Source: Dermabacter sp. p3-SID358 (GTDB lineage Bacteria; Actinomycetota; Actinomycetes; Actinomycetales; Dermabacteraceae). Taken from it: a stretch of 64,000 nucleotides of DNA. The notes beneath the pieces were generated by a model, which was not told where the DNA came from, made no database searches, and saw only the letters and a program-made list of their open reading frames with translations. The stretch is from assembly GCF_025147465.1 (NCBI RefSeq), contig NZ_JALXOZ010000002.1, positions 1 through 64,000 on the forward strand, read 5' to 3'. Below, in pieces: positions 27,256 to 34,670 of the stretch (the first letter of the stretch is position 1; the number at the start of each line of letters is the position of its first letter). A program made the translations under genes and the position numbers.

Positions 27256-28038
27256 TTACAGCGGCAGGTCGAGTGCTTGCTGCTCGGCAGGCACAAGGTT
27301 CCAGCTCGCGCGATGCTCAGCGTGGATCCCGAGCCGCACGATTGCCTCCCGATGAGCCTTGGAACCATAGCCCTTGTTGCCCGCCCACCCGTATCCGGGG
27401 ACTTCGGCATCGAGCTCGATCATGTGCCGATCGCGCGCAACCTTGGCAAGGACGCTCGCGGCCGCAACAGAAGCGCACGTCTGATCGGCTTTGATGACAA
27501 CCTCGAGAGGGCACCCGAGAGGCGCGGAGAGCCCGCGCGTCAGGTAGTCGAGGTTTCCGTCAAGAATGACACCGGCGAGCGGCACGTCGAGCGCATCGTA
27601 GGTAGCCTCGAGTGCGCGTACAGCCGCGAGAGTGAGGGCTCGTGAAATCCCGTGTTCGTCAATTTCCGTAGCGCGCGCGGTTCCGACGGCTGCCGGGCAT
27701 CCCTCGCTTCCACACTGCGAAATCGGGCCGAGCGGAAACGAAATTGAACTGCCCTCACCCGCAAGTTCCGCAAAGAGGGCCTCGCGCCTCTTGGGGCTGA
27801 GGAGCTTGGAGTCTTTGAGCCCCGAGGGAAGCTCAGCAGGCGTCGGAACCGCACCTTCCCCACGCTCACACCGCAGGGCGAATGCTCCCACCGCAACCGG
27901 GCCGGCTAGCGCTCCGCGCCCCACCTCGTCGAGCCCGATAACCGCGCACGAGGAGGTATCGGGGTGCGATTCAAAGAACGCGGTAGCGAGGCGAAGTTCG
28001 CGCTCGACGGTCGCGCTGGGGCTCGGCATACGGCTCAC
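27256..28038 (-). CDS. rnhB: Ribonuclease HII
   Basis: RNase HII removes ribonucleotides and RNA primers from DNA hybrids. The 260-residue protein has VIGLDEVGRGALAGPV with the catalytic Asp-Glu pair, LKDSKLLSPKRR, VILDGNLDYL and KADQTCASVAAASVLAKVARD with the third acidic site. It ends in a helical extension GYGWAGNKGYGSKAHREAI. The GTG at 28036-28038 overlaps the lepB stop by 4 bases (GTGA); an ATG three codons further in is an alternative. Confidence 0.96.
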   Translation of the reverse strand: MSRMPSPSATVERELRLATAFFESHPDTSSCAVIGLDEVGRGALAGPVAVGAFALRCERGEGAVPTPAELPSGLKDSKLLSPKRREALFAELAGEGSSISFPLGPISQCGSEGCPAAVGTARATEIDEHGISRALTLAAVRALEATYDALDVPLAGVILDGNLDYLTRGLSAPLGCPLEVVIKADQTCASVAAASVLAKVARDRHMIELDAEVPGYGWAGNKGYGSKAHREAIVRLGIHAEHRASWNLVPAEQQALDLPL

Positions 28039-28889
28039 GCGGCGAGCACGTGCTGTGGGAGGGCGCCGGGCCGAACCGCTCGGGCGCTTGCCGCTTTCTC
28101 GGCGTTGTTCACTTTCTCGAAAACCTTCTCACCGCCGTTGAGGGTGCTCCAGTGGTCGAGCGGAAGGAACAGCAAAATCGCCTTGCCCGTGACCTCCGAT
28201 TCGTCAACAAAGGGATCCTCACCGCGCGCGTAGTGCTCTGACGAATCCGCGCTATTGAAGCGGTTGTCGCCCATCACCCACAATTTGCCCTGAGGAACCT
28301 TGACGTCGAACGAGACCTGGCACGCGCCATTGCCGGGGACGATATAGGTTTCGTCAAGCTCGACCCCATTGACGGTCATCGCGCCGCCGCGCTCCTTGCA
28401 CACGATGTGGTCGCCTCCCACGCCGATGAGACGCTTCACGAGGTGGTTCTCGGTCGGGTCGGGTGCAAGGCCCACATAGCTGAGGGCCTTAGAAATCTGC
28501 TGCCCAGCCGTCAGCGGCCGATCAGCGTTTCCACCCACCCAATCGCCGGGATCCTGGAACACGATGATGTCGCCACGGTGGAGATCGAGAACGCCCGGGT
28601 GGAGCTTGGAGACGAGGATCTTATCCTCTTCCAGGAGGGTCGGGTGCATCGACGCAGAGGGAATAAAGAACGGCTGAACAAGGAAAGTCTTAATGAGCAC
28701 TGCCACGAGGAGTGCGACAACGATGGTGATCGTCCAATCAAGGACGGAGGCGAGAACGCCGCTCCTCCGCCTACGAATCCTTCCGGGAGTGCGGGGCGCG
28801 GGGTCCTCGGAGGAATCGACGGCGCTAGGCGCGGTCGATAGTTTTCCCTCTTCGGGAGCCACGGGGGCGGAGTTCTCGAGCTCAGACAT
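28035..28889 (-). CDS. lepB: Signal peptidase I (first copy)
   Basis: This membrane-bound serine protease removes signal peptides from Sec and Tat substrates. The 284-residue form has an acidic cytoplasmic tail of about 45 residues, one membrane helix (SVLDWTITIVVALLVAVLIK) and the catalytic Ser80 in PSASMHPTL. Lys152 follows in VKRLIGVGGD, and box E reads WVMGDNRFNSADSSEH. The ATG at 28887-28889 is preferred, although its ribosome binding site is weak; a longer ATG start at 28922 would overlap the second signal peptidase gene. It lies between that paralogue and rnhB. Confidence 0.95.
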   Translation of the reverse strand: MSELENSAPVAPEEGKLSTAPSAVDSSEDPAPRTPGRIRRRRSGVLASVLDWTITIVVALLVAVLIKTFLVQPFFIPSASMHPTLLEEDKILVSKLHPGVLDLHRGDIIVFQDPGDWVGGNADRPLTAGQQISKALSYVGLAPDPTENHLVKRLIGVGGDHIVCKERGGAMTVNGVELDETYIVPGNGACQVSFDVKVPQGKLWVMGDNRFNSADSSEHYARGEDPFVDESEVTGKAILLFLPLDHWSTLNGGEKVFEKVNNAEKAASARAVRPGALPQHVLAA

Positions 28890-28899
28890 CTGCTTCAGT

Positions 28900-29469
28900 C
28901 TAGTGGGAGATATCGCGCCCATCGGTCAGGGGCCATACGACACGCGTCACGCGCCCCTGCGTGCGCGTCACGGGGACCATGCCACCGCCCGGATCGCCGA
29001 GGTGATCGCGTGAATCAGAGGAATTGTCGCGACTGTCGCCAAGAAGAAACATGTGCCCCTGTGGAATCGCGACATCAAAGTCCACCGCGCTCGCACGCGC
29101 GAGAGAACGTGGGAGATAGGGCTCATCGAGGGCATGACCGTTAACCTCGAGCTTGCCGTCATCCGTACAGCAGCGCACGCGGTCGCCACCTACACCGATC
29201 ACACGCTTAACCCAGTAGCGGGACGAGCCACCGAAGTAGCCTTCACCATCAAAGACCACGACGGTACCGCGTTCGGCGGTACCCCGACTCGTGCGATCGA
29301 CGAGAATGTACTCTCCTGCCTTCAACGTGGGCGCCATCGACCCACTCGGGACGTGGTAGGTCGTCATAACGAAGTGCCTCACGCCCAGCACTGCGACGAG
29401 TACAAGGCATAAAGACGCGGCGACCACCCACACGAGGGGCGATCGCCGCGTCTGAGATTGAGGCGACAA
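28900..29469 (-). CDS. Signal peptidase I (second copy)
   Basis: This shorter (189-residue) type I signal peptidase begins with an N-terminal membrane helix (LVWVVAASLCLVLVAVLGV). It has Ser44 in VPSGSMAPTLK, Lys88 in WVKRVIGVGGD and the box MFLLGDSRDNSSDSRDH. All catalytic features are present, so it should be active. It lies 8 bases after rplS and 10 bases before the other lepB. Tandem signal peptidases occur in several actinobacteria and may divide the substrates between them. Confidence 0.93.
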   Translation of the reverse strand: MSPQSQTRRSPLVWVVAASLCLVLVAVLGVRHFVMTTYHVPSGSMAPTLKAGEYILVDRTSRGTAERGTVVVFDGEGYFGGSSRYWVKRVIGVGGDRVRCCTDDGKLEVNGHALDEPYLPRSLARASAVDFDVAIPQGHMFLLGDSRDNSSDSRDHLGDPGGGMVPVTRTQGRVTRVVWPLTDGRDISH

Positions 29470-29477
29470 CGCGCGAA

Positions 29478-29828
29478 TCAGGAGTGCTCGCGCTTCTCGC
29501 GGATGCGTGCCTTCTTGCCAGTAAGGCCACGCAGGTAGTAGAGCTTTGCACGGCGAACCTCGCCGCGGCTCACGACCTCGATCTTGTCGATCGTCGGGGC
29601 GTGAACCGGGAACACACGCTCGACACCAACGCCGAACGAGACCTTGCGCACGCGGAAGGTTTCCTTGATGCCGCCACCCTTGCGGGCGATGACGTAGCCC
29701 TGGAACACCTGGATACGCGAGCGGTTACCTTCAACAACCTTGACGTGCACCTTGACGTTGTCGCCAGCACGGAAATCGGGAACGTCACTCTTGAGGTGAG
29801 CCGCATCGAGTTCATCGAACTTCTGCAT
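29478..29828 (-). CDS. rplS: 50S ribosomal protein L19
   Basis: L19 lies at the 30S-50S interface. The 116 residues show [27 protein letters not shown] (key residues AGD-V-V-V-EG---R-Q-F-G), [21 protein letters not shown] and [17 protein letters not shown]. It heads the rplS-lepB-lepB-rnhB-DUF2469 series. In most bacteria rplS directly follows trmD; here a plus-strand membrane-protein gene separates them. Confidence 0.97.
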   Translation of the reverse strand: MQKFDELDAAHLKSDVPDFRAGDNVKVHVKVVEGNRSRIQVFQGYVIARKGGGIKETFRVRKVSFGVGVERVFPVHAPTIDKIEVVSRGEVRRAKLYYLRGLTGKKARIREKREHS

Positions 29829-30108
29829 GAGTTTTCTCCTGCCTCCCGCCCCGGGTCGGACGGCGAATGGTTTACCCCCTGGCGGCGAGCCAAGCCCGCC
29901 GAGGGCGTCTGTGAATCATTCAAGTGTGCCGGGCCTCTGGCCGCCATTCCAGTGGCGACGGATCTGCCCTGTTGCCCCATGTCGCAACCCCCCGAGGCAG
30001 GTCACGACGCAACACGCACGGTCATCCATTCTGCCACCGCTCTAAGCGGCACGCAATAAGATGACCTCGAAGACGTATGCGAGGTTGCTCGCACGAAAGG
30101 AGCCTCCC

Positions 30109-30735
30109 GTGAACGACAACGACGGCCCTACTCGCGCGCGCCGCACTGGATCGCACAGGGCTGTCACGAGCGACGGCCTCACTCATGCGGAGGCCAGGTC
30201 CTTTATCGAGCATTCGATGAAGGAGCATCTCTCGAACCTCATCTCGTTCGCTCTCGTCCTTCTTGCGCCGGCCGCGCTTTTTTGGGCTCTCGCCTTTCTC
30301 CCGTGGACCGGTGACGATCCGGCGCTCGCAACCATCGTGGGGCTCGCCGTCGCGCTCGCTCTCGTGATAGCGGGCCTTGTCGTGCACTTCGTTCCTCGCG
30401 GGCGCCGCCACGGCGTTCTCGAGGCAGTCGAAGAAGGTCATGTCGATTCCACACCCGAATCGGCGAAGGCTGCGAGGGCTCACCGCGCAAAATTCAAGGC
30501 CCTCAACCGCATTCTCCTCGGGCTTGGCGTGCTCGCCGTCATCGCGGCCGTTACGTGCGCGATTCACGCCTTCATGACCGGAGGCTTTGCTCCCCGAATC
30601 TTCCTCGATATCGGATGCGCATTCGGCTTCGCCGCACTCGCATTCACGGCCTTCTACTGGCCGTTCACGACGCGCCGCCTTGCACGGCATCTCGGGGAGA
30701 TGAAGCACCCGGCAGATAAAACCGAAGAGAGCTAA
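30109..30735 (+). CDS. Four-helix membrane protein of unknown function
   Basis: This 208-residue protein starts with about 45 hydrophilic residues. Two membrane helices follow (LISFALVLLAPAALFWALAF and TIVGLAVALALVIAGLVVHF), then a charged cytoplasmic-like loop and two more helices (RILLGLGVLAVIAAVTCAI and IFLDIGCAFGFAALAFTAFY), then a basic tail. The GTG start has AAAGGAG six bases upstream. I recognise no family. It is transcribed against both neighbours and splits trmD from rplS, so it is probably an accessory gene with its own promoter in the 280-base gap after rplS. Confidence 0.75.
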   Translation: MNDNDGPTRARRTGSHRAVTSDGLTHAEARSFIEHSMKEHLSNLISFALVLLAPAALFWALAFLPWTGDDPALATIVGLAVALALVIAGLVVHFVPRGRRHGVLEAVEEGHVDSTPESAKAARAHRAKFKALNRILLGLGVLAVIAAVTCAIHAFMTGGFAPRIFLDIGCAFGFAALAFTAFYWPFTTRRLARHLGEMKHPADKTEES

Positions 30736-30748
30736 GACGCCTCTACTC

Positions 30749-31492
30749 TCACCCCAGTGTTTCGCGCCCCTCGAGGAGATCGGGTCGCCGCTCGGCCGTG
30801 CGCTCGAGGGAGCGCTCGCGCCGCCACTTCTCGATACGCGCGTGGTGGCCGCTCAAAAGCACCTCGGGCACGTCACGCTGCACCCCGTCGGGTGAGGTCC
30901 AGCTCGCGGGCTTCGTGTAGAGCGGGTACTCGAGGAGCCCGCTCGTGTGGGATTCCTCAACGATCGATTCGGGGTTGCCAAGAACCCCCGGCACGAGCCT
31001 TACGATCGCCTCGGTCATCGCGAGCACCGCCACCTCGCCCCCGTTAAGCACGTAGTCGCCGAGCGAACTGAGCGTCACGCGCACGCCCTGATCGGCGAGG
31101 TATTCGTATACGCGCTCATCGATCCCCTCGTAGCGGCCGCACGCAAAGATGAGCCACGGCTCCGCGCTGCGCTCTTCCGCGGCGCGCTGCGTGAACGGTT
31201 CACCTGCAGGATTTGGGAAAATCACAAGCGGTGAGGTGAGGGCACCGTCGGACTCCCTCTCCCCCGAGCCGAGCACATCCGCGAAGGCTTCCGCCCACGG
31301 CTCGGGCTTCATGACCATGCCGGCACCGCCGCCCACGGGAGTGTCATCGACCGTGTTGTGGCGATCGTGCGTGTAATCGCGCAGGTTGTGCACGCGAAGG
31401 TCCACGAGCCCATCCTTGCGGGCCTTGCCGATGAGAGAAAGCTCGAGCGGGGCGAGATACTCGGGGAAGATCGTAATGACGTCGATGCGCAC
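30749..31492 (-). CDS. trmD: tRNA (guanine-N1)-methyltransferase TrmD
   Basis: TrmD methylates G37 next to the anticodon and so prevents +1 frameshifts. The 247-residue SPOUT-fold enzyme shows [61 protein letters not shown] and [17 protein letters not shown] (the knot that binds SAM), then [17 protein letters not shown]. It lies 6 bases after rimM. It converges on the plus-strand membrane-protein gene. Confidence 0.97.
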   Translation of the reverse strand: MRIDVITIFPEYLAPLELSLIGKARKDGLVDLRVHNLRDYTHDRHNTVDDTPVGGGAGMVMKPEPWAEAFADVLGSGERESDGALTSPLVIFPNPAGEPFTQRAAEERSAEPWLIFACGRYEGIDERVYEYLADQGVRVTLSSLGDYVLNGGEVAVLAMTEAIVRLVPGVLGNPESIVEESHTSGLLEYPLYTKPASWTSPDGVQRDVPEVLLSGHHARIEKWRRERSLERTAERRPDLLEGRETLG

Positions 31493-31498
31493 GCAGAC

Positions 31499-32065
31499 CT
31501 AGCCTTCCGTCCCGTCGCGCTCGCTCAGCGCGTTTTCGGGATCGAAGAGCCCACCGGGCGGGTCCGCGAGAACAACCCCGTTCTCGAGATCGACTTCGGG
31601 CACGAGTTCTTCCACGAACGGGAGCATAACCTTGCGGGCATCGCTCGCACGCACGATGAGCAGATCCTGCGCCGGATAGTGATCGAGCCCGATCACGGTG
31701 CCGAGAACGCGACCATCATCCGTGCGCACCTCAAGCCCCTTGAGTTCCTCGGGATACCAGGCATCGGGGTCCTCCTCGAACTCCTCCTCGCGGTCGAGTT
31801 CGAGCGTGAGATCCGCGCCGCGAAGGCCTTCCGCAGCCGTGCGGCCTTGCACTTCGGCGAACTTCGCGTACCAACGCCCCTGCTGCACACGCGTCGAGGT
31901 GAGCGTGAGGCGCGCAGGCCCGCCTTCGGCACCCTCCACGTCGAACTCGGCGCCCCTCACGAGGCGCTCCTCGGGGATGTCGGTGCGCACGAGGAGCGAC
32001 ACCTCGCCCTTGAGGCCGTGGGCTTTACCGATCGTTCCCACGACGACGGTGACCGTTTCACTCAC
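31499..32065 (-). CDS. rimM: 16S rRNA processing protein RimM
   Basis: RimM assists maturation of the 30S head with S19. The 188-residue protein has the N-terminal beta-barrel domain beginning VVVGTIGKAHGLKGEVSLLV, then EEDPDAWYPEELKGLEVRTD and a PRC-barrel with LLIVRASDARKVMLPFVEEL. The start is taken as GTG 32063-32065, which overlaps the end of the lipoprotein gene by 8 bases (GTGAGTGA); another GTG lies four codons upstream. Translation is therefore likely coupled to the lipoprotein gene rather than directly to rpsP-khpA. Confidence 0.95.
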   Translation of the reverse strand: MSETVTVVVGTIGKAHGLKGEVSLLVRTDIPEERLVRGAEFDVEGAEGGPARLTLTSTRVQQGRWYAKFAEVQGRTAAEGLRGADLTLELDREEEFEEDPDAWYPEELKGLEVRTDDGRVLGTVIGLDHYPAQDLLIVRASDARKVMLPFVEELVPEVDLENGVVLADPPGGLFDPENALSERDGTEG

Positions 32066-32975
32066 CGGCGAGCTCACCGCCCTCGGTTCCTTCAGGGTTC
32101 TCGCCGGGATCCTCCGCGGGGAGATCCACGGCGCCCTCGTAGCCCGCGGCCTCACAGGCCGCACCGAAGCCATCGAGCTTCTTGCGTGAACCGCTCGAAT
32201 CGCGGTCGCCGTCGAGCACGGAAAGGAACGGTTTTTGCACCTCGATCAGGGCGTTCTTCACGCCCTCGTCATCAACGTTGTCAATCTCGTTTTGCAGGAG
32301 GTCGTTGAGGTTCTGCACCTTGGGAAGGTCGGATTTGGGAACGTGTTTCCCGTAAAAGCCCACGGCCTTGAAGGAATTCGAGGTGAACACGTTGCCGTTG
32401 CGGTATTCGGTGAAAAGCTGCGGTTTCGTCGCGAGCTCGGCGCACACGAGTTTCGCGGGCTTCTTCCCCTTCTCGCCGGCGCCGCTCGCCCAGGTGGCGT
32501 GGACCGACATCGGGGCACACGCCGAGGCGAGACCCTCGAGCGCTCCCTTGAAGGCTTCGGTATCGGCGTCCTTCCCCTTCGCGGATTCAGTTTCGATCCA
32601 GTCGGCGACCTTGCCGGCCGCACCCTTAACATCCTCGGTGGACTCGTCGAACGTTCCGCGCAGCTCCTCGGCGGCGCTCTGGAACAGGTACTCGTTCGTA
32701 CCACCGATCTCGAGCGCGCTCGCCCCCATGCCGATCACCTGGAAGTAGGCGGGCGACACGTAATCGGGATCGCCAAAGAACTGGGTGCACGCGTACTCGG
32801 TCGCGGGGTCGACGTCAGGCTTCTTGGCCTCGACTTTCGTCACCTTCACGGTGCTTTCGCCCCCTGGCGTCTCAGCGCCCTTCGAACCAAAAGCGTCGCA
32901 GCCAGCGGCGCCGCATGCGAGAAGGACCGCCGCGCCAAAGGCAGCGAGCGGGCGGAGGTTGCGAGAGAACGTCAT
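32058..32975 (-). CDS. Lipoprotein of unknown function
   Basis: This 305-residue protein has a lipoprotein signal peptide (RPLAAFGAAVLLACGAAGC) with the likely lipid-modified Cys in AAGC. After a short acidic linker comes a mainly helical domain (about residues 60-280). That domain contains conserved-looking ACTQFFGDPDYVSPAYFQ, ACAPMSVHATWASGAGEKG and KLVCAELATKP, with several cysteines that could form disulfides outside the cell. I do not recognise the family. The ATG has GAGGA four bases upstream. It is inserted between khpA and rimM and overlaps rimM. Confidence 0.8.
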   Translation of the reverse strand: MTFSRNLRPLAAFGAAVLLACGAAGCDAFGSKGAETPGGESTVKVTKVEAKKPDVDPATEYACTQFFGDPDYVSPAYFQVIGMGASALEIGGTNEYLFQSAAEELRGTFDESTEDVKGAAGKVADWIETESAKGKDADTEAFKGALEGLASACAPMSVHATWASGAGEKGKKPAKLVCAELATKPQLFTEYRNGNVFTSNSFKAVGFYGKHVPKSDLPKVQNLNDLLQNEIDNVDDEGVKNALIEVQKPFLSVLDGDRDSSGSRKKLDGFGAACEAAGYEGAVDLPAEDPGENPEGTEGGELAGE

Positions 32976-33002
32976 GAAATCCTCACTCACGGGTGTCAAT
33001 AG

Positions 33003-33042
33003 GAAAAGCGGCAGCCGCGCCACACAGTAGCGTTGCTGCCGC
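33003..33042 (-). terminator. Rho-independent terminator downstream of khpA
   Basis: GCGGCAGC (33008-33015) pairs perfectly with GCTGCCGC (33035-33042). On the minus strand the stem is followed by TTTT (33004-33007). It lies about 20 bases after the khpA stop and separates rpsP-khpA from the lipoprotein-rimM-trmD unit. Confidence 0.85.
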
Positions 33043-33062
33043 CTCGAGGTGAACTTTCACCG

Positions 33063-33305
33063 TTAGCGCTTGTCGGTGTCCACGATGTCCACGCGAACGT
33101 CGTCGTCGCACAGCGCCGTGGTCACCGTGCGAAGCGCACGGGCCGTGCGCCCCGAACGCCCGATCACACGCCCGAGATCATCGGGGTGAACGCGCACTTC
33201 GAGAAGCGGCCCCCGACGGGTCGACTTCTCCTTGACGCGCACGTCATCGGGGTTGTCGACGATCCCACACACGAGGTGTGCAAGAGCTTCGGCGCGAGCG
33301 CTCAT
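33063..33305 (-). CDS. khpA: KH-domain RNA-binding protein KhpA
   Basis: This small (80-residue) KH protein, with KhpB, binds many RNAs in Gram-positive bacteria and affects cell growth and division. The core is HLVCGIVDNPDDVRVKEKS, then EVRVHPDDLGRVIGRSGRTA, with the GxxG loop as GRSG, and RALRTVTTAL. It starts 2 bases after the rpsP stop, as usual, and is followed by a strong terminator. Confidence 0.95.
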   Translation of the reverse strand: MSARAEALAHLVCGIVDNPDDVRVKEKSTRRGPLLEVRVHPDDLGRVIGRSGRTARALRTVTTALCDDDVRVDIVDTDKR

Positions 33306-33307
33306 GC

Positions 33308-33808
33308 TCAGGCCTCTTCGGTGGTCTCTTCGGAAGTCTCGGCTTCGGCACCCTCAGCCGATTCCTCGGAGGACTCGGCGTTCTCGGCAGCCTCGGCGGC
33401 TTCCTTCTCCGCTGCGGCTTCGGCCTCAGCCTTTTCCTTGGCAGCCTTGACCTCTTCGCGCTTTTCCGCGGCGGCCTTATCGGCGGCGGCGATGCGCTCT
33501 TCGGCGCTCACCTTAGCTTCCTTGGTCTTGAGGGTACCTTCGGTGCCCTCTTCACCCTTGAACTTCGCCCACTCGCCAGTGACCTTGAGGATCGCGGCGA
33601 CCTGGTCGCTCGTCTGCGCGCCCACGCCGAGCCAGTACTGCGCGCGCTCCGAGTCGATTTCCATGAACGAGGGCTGCTCGTTCGGGTTGTACTTGCCGAT
33701 TTCTTCGATCACGGCGCCATCGCGCTTCTTGCGCGAGTCGACAACAACGATGCGGTAAACCGGTGCATGGACCTTACCCATGCGCTTTAGACGAATCTTG
33801 ACGGCCAC
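33308..33808 (-). CDS. rpsP: 30S ribosomal protein S16
   Basis: S16 is an essential assembly protein of the 30S body. The first 85 residues are a complete S16 ([48 protein letters not shown]). The last 80 residues are an Ala/Glu/Lys-rich, probably helical or disordered tail, giving 166 residues in all; such tails are common in actinobacteria. The start is GTG with AAGGAGA upstream. It is the first gene after the promoter at 33941-33969. Confidence 0.96.
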   Translation of the reverse strand: MAVKIRLKRMGKVHAPVYRIVVVDSRKKRDGAVIEEIGKYNPNEQPSFMEIDSERAQYWLGVGAQTSDQVAAILKVTGEWAKFKGEEGTEGTLKTKEAKVSAEERIAAADKAAAEKREEVKAAKEKAEAEAAAEKEAAEAAENAESSEESAEGAEAETSEETTEEA

Positions 33809-33940
33809 GAGGCTGTCTCTCCTTCTGCATAAGAATGGGTGAAAACCGCGCTGCCCGTGGGGTCAACATAAGCTGCGCGTTTCTCGGCTGGACGCGCCCG
33901 GCCGGGTAGAGGGCTCCGGAGCGGGCACATACAAGGGTCA

Positions 33941-33969
33941 ATTATGCCCGAAAAGGCCCCTTTGGCGAA
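33941..33969 (-). promoter_or_regulatory. rpsP: Sigma70-like promoter of rpsP-khpA
   Basis: On the minus strand, CATAAT (33946-33941, five of six to TATAAT) is preceded by a 17-base spacer and TTCGCC (33969-33964). Transcription would start near 33934, giving a leader of about 125 bases before the rpsP GTG. The -35 element lies inside the preceding terminator hairpin. Confidence 0.6.
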
Positions 33970-33974
33970 AGGCC
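33951..33974 (-). terminator. Terminator after the second DivIVA-repeat gene
   Basis: On the minus strand GGCCTTT (33974-33968) pairs with AAAGGGGCC (two bulged G) and is followed by TTTT (33954-33951). A second hairpin, TGTGCC/GGCACA, lies just upstream (33976-33991). Together they should end transcripts from ffh and the DivIVA-repeat gene. Confidence 0.6.
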
Positions 33975-34017
33975 GCAGGGTGTGCCACCGGGCACAGTTA
34001 AGGGTCCGACGGCTCCT

Positions 34018-34665
34018 TCACTCCTGTCGTTTTTGGCCCGAGAGCGGCGCGGAACAGTGATCAGAAATGCTAAGAGCGAGAAAACGATCGACGGCGAAGG
34101 CGGGGTACCCCTCGCCTTCGGCCCCTTCGCCACTCTCCCAGTCGCCGAGGCGCGCGAGCTCAAGGGAATCGCGGAAGGCGCGAAGTTTCCGATGCGTTTC
34201 GTGGGTGTCCCCGGCTTTCGCGAGCGTGCGGAACTCAGCAAGGGCTTTTTCGACGCTCGCGCGCTCATAGAGCTTTACTCGCCCACCACTCGCGCATGCC
34301 TGCGCCTTCTCCCACGAAAGCGGTCGATGCGCGGCAAGAAAGTCGTCCACGCCGATCACGAGTGCGTTCTGCTCGCTGAGCGGGTCGGCGCGCAGTTCGC
34401 GAACGATCGCTGCGAGGGCCTCGTCAACAGCGCCGGCATCGTAACCTTCGCGCATGATCCTCACGCTGGGAAACGACTCGGCATCGATGCGCTCAGCGAG
34501 GGCGAGGGACCGCTCCACATCCCCCTCGGTGAGCACGAGTTCCTCATCGAGAGTGTCGAGGAATCGATCGACAGCCTCGATGCAATATCGCGCACCCCGC
34601 CTCGAGGTCGGGAATCGGAGCCCCGAGGTCAGGGCGGGGAGGCTGCCGGTCGTGACGGTAGACAT
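34018..34665 (-). CDS. Second protein of DivIVA-like repeats
   Basis: This 215-residue protein contains short motifs like those of the DivIVA N-terminus. They are FPTSRRGARYCIEAVDRFLD near residue 18, FPSVRIMREGYDAGAVDEAL at about 64 and a final YPAFAVDRFLAL. The segments between are helical and acidic. Together with the gene at 13858-14406 it makes a small family in this genome. It has no membrane helix and no long coiled coil. It lies 5 bases after ffh, so it is probably co-transcribed with the SRP gene. The function is unknown. Confidence 0.75.
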   Translation of the reverse strand: MSTVTTGSLPALTSGLRFPTSRRGARYCIEAVDRFLDTLDEELVLTEGDVERSLALAERIDAESFPSVRIMREGYDAGAVDEALAAIVRELRADPLSEQNALVIGVDDFLAAHRPLSWEKAQACASGGRVKLYERASVEKALAEFRTLAKAGDTHETHRKLRAFRDSLELARLGDWESGEGAEGEGYPAFAVDRFLALSISDHCSAPLSGQKRQE

Positions 34666-34670
34666 GCGCG

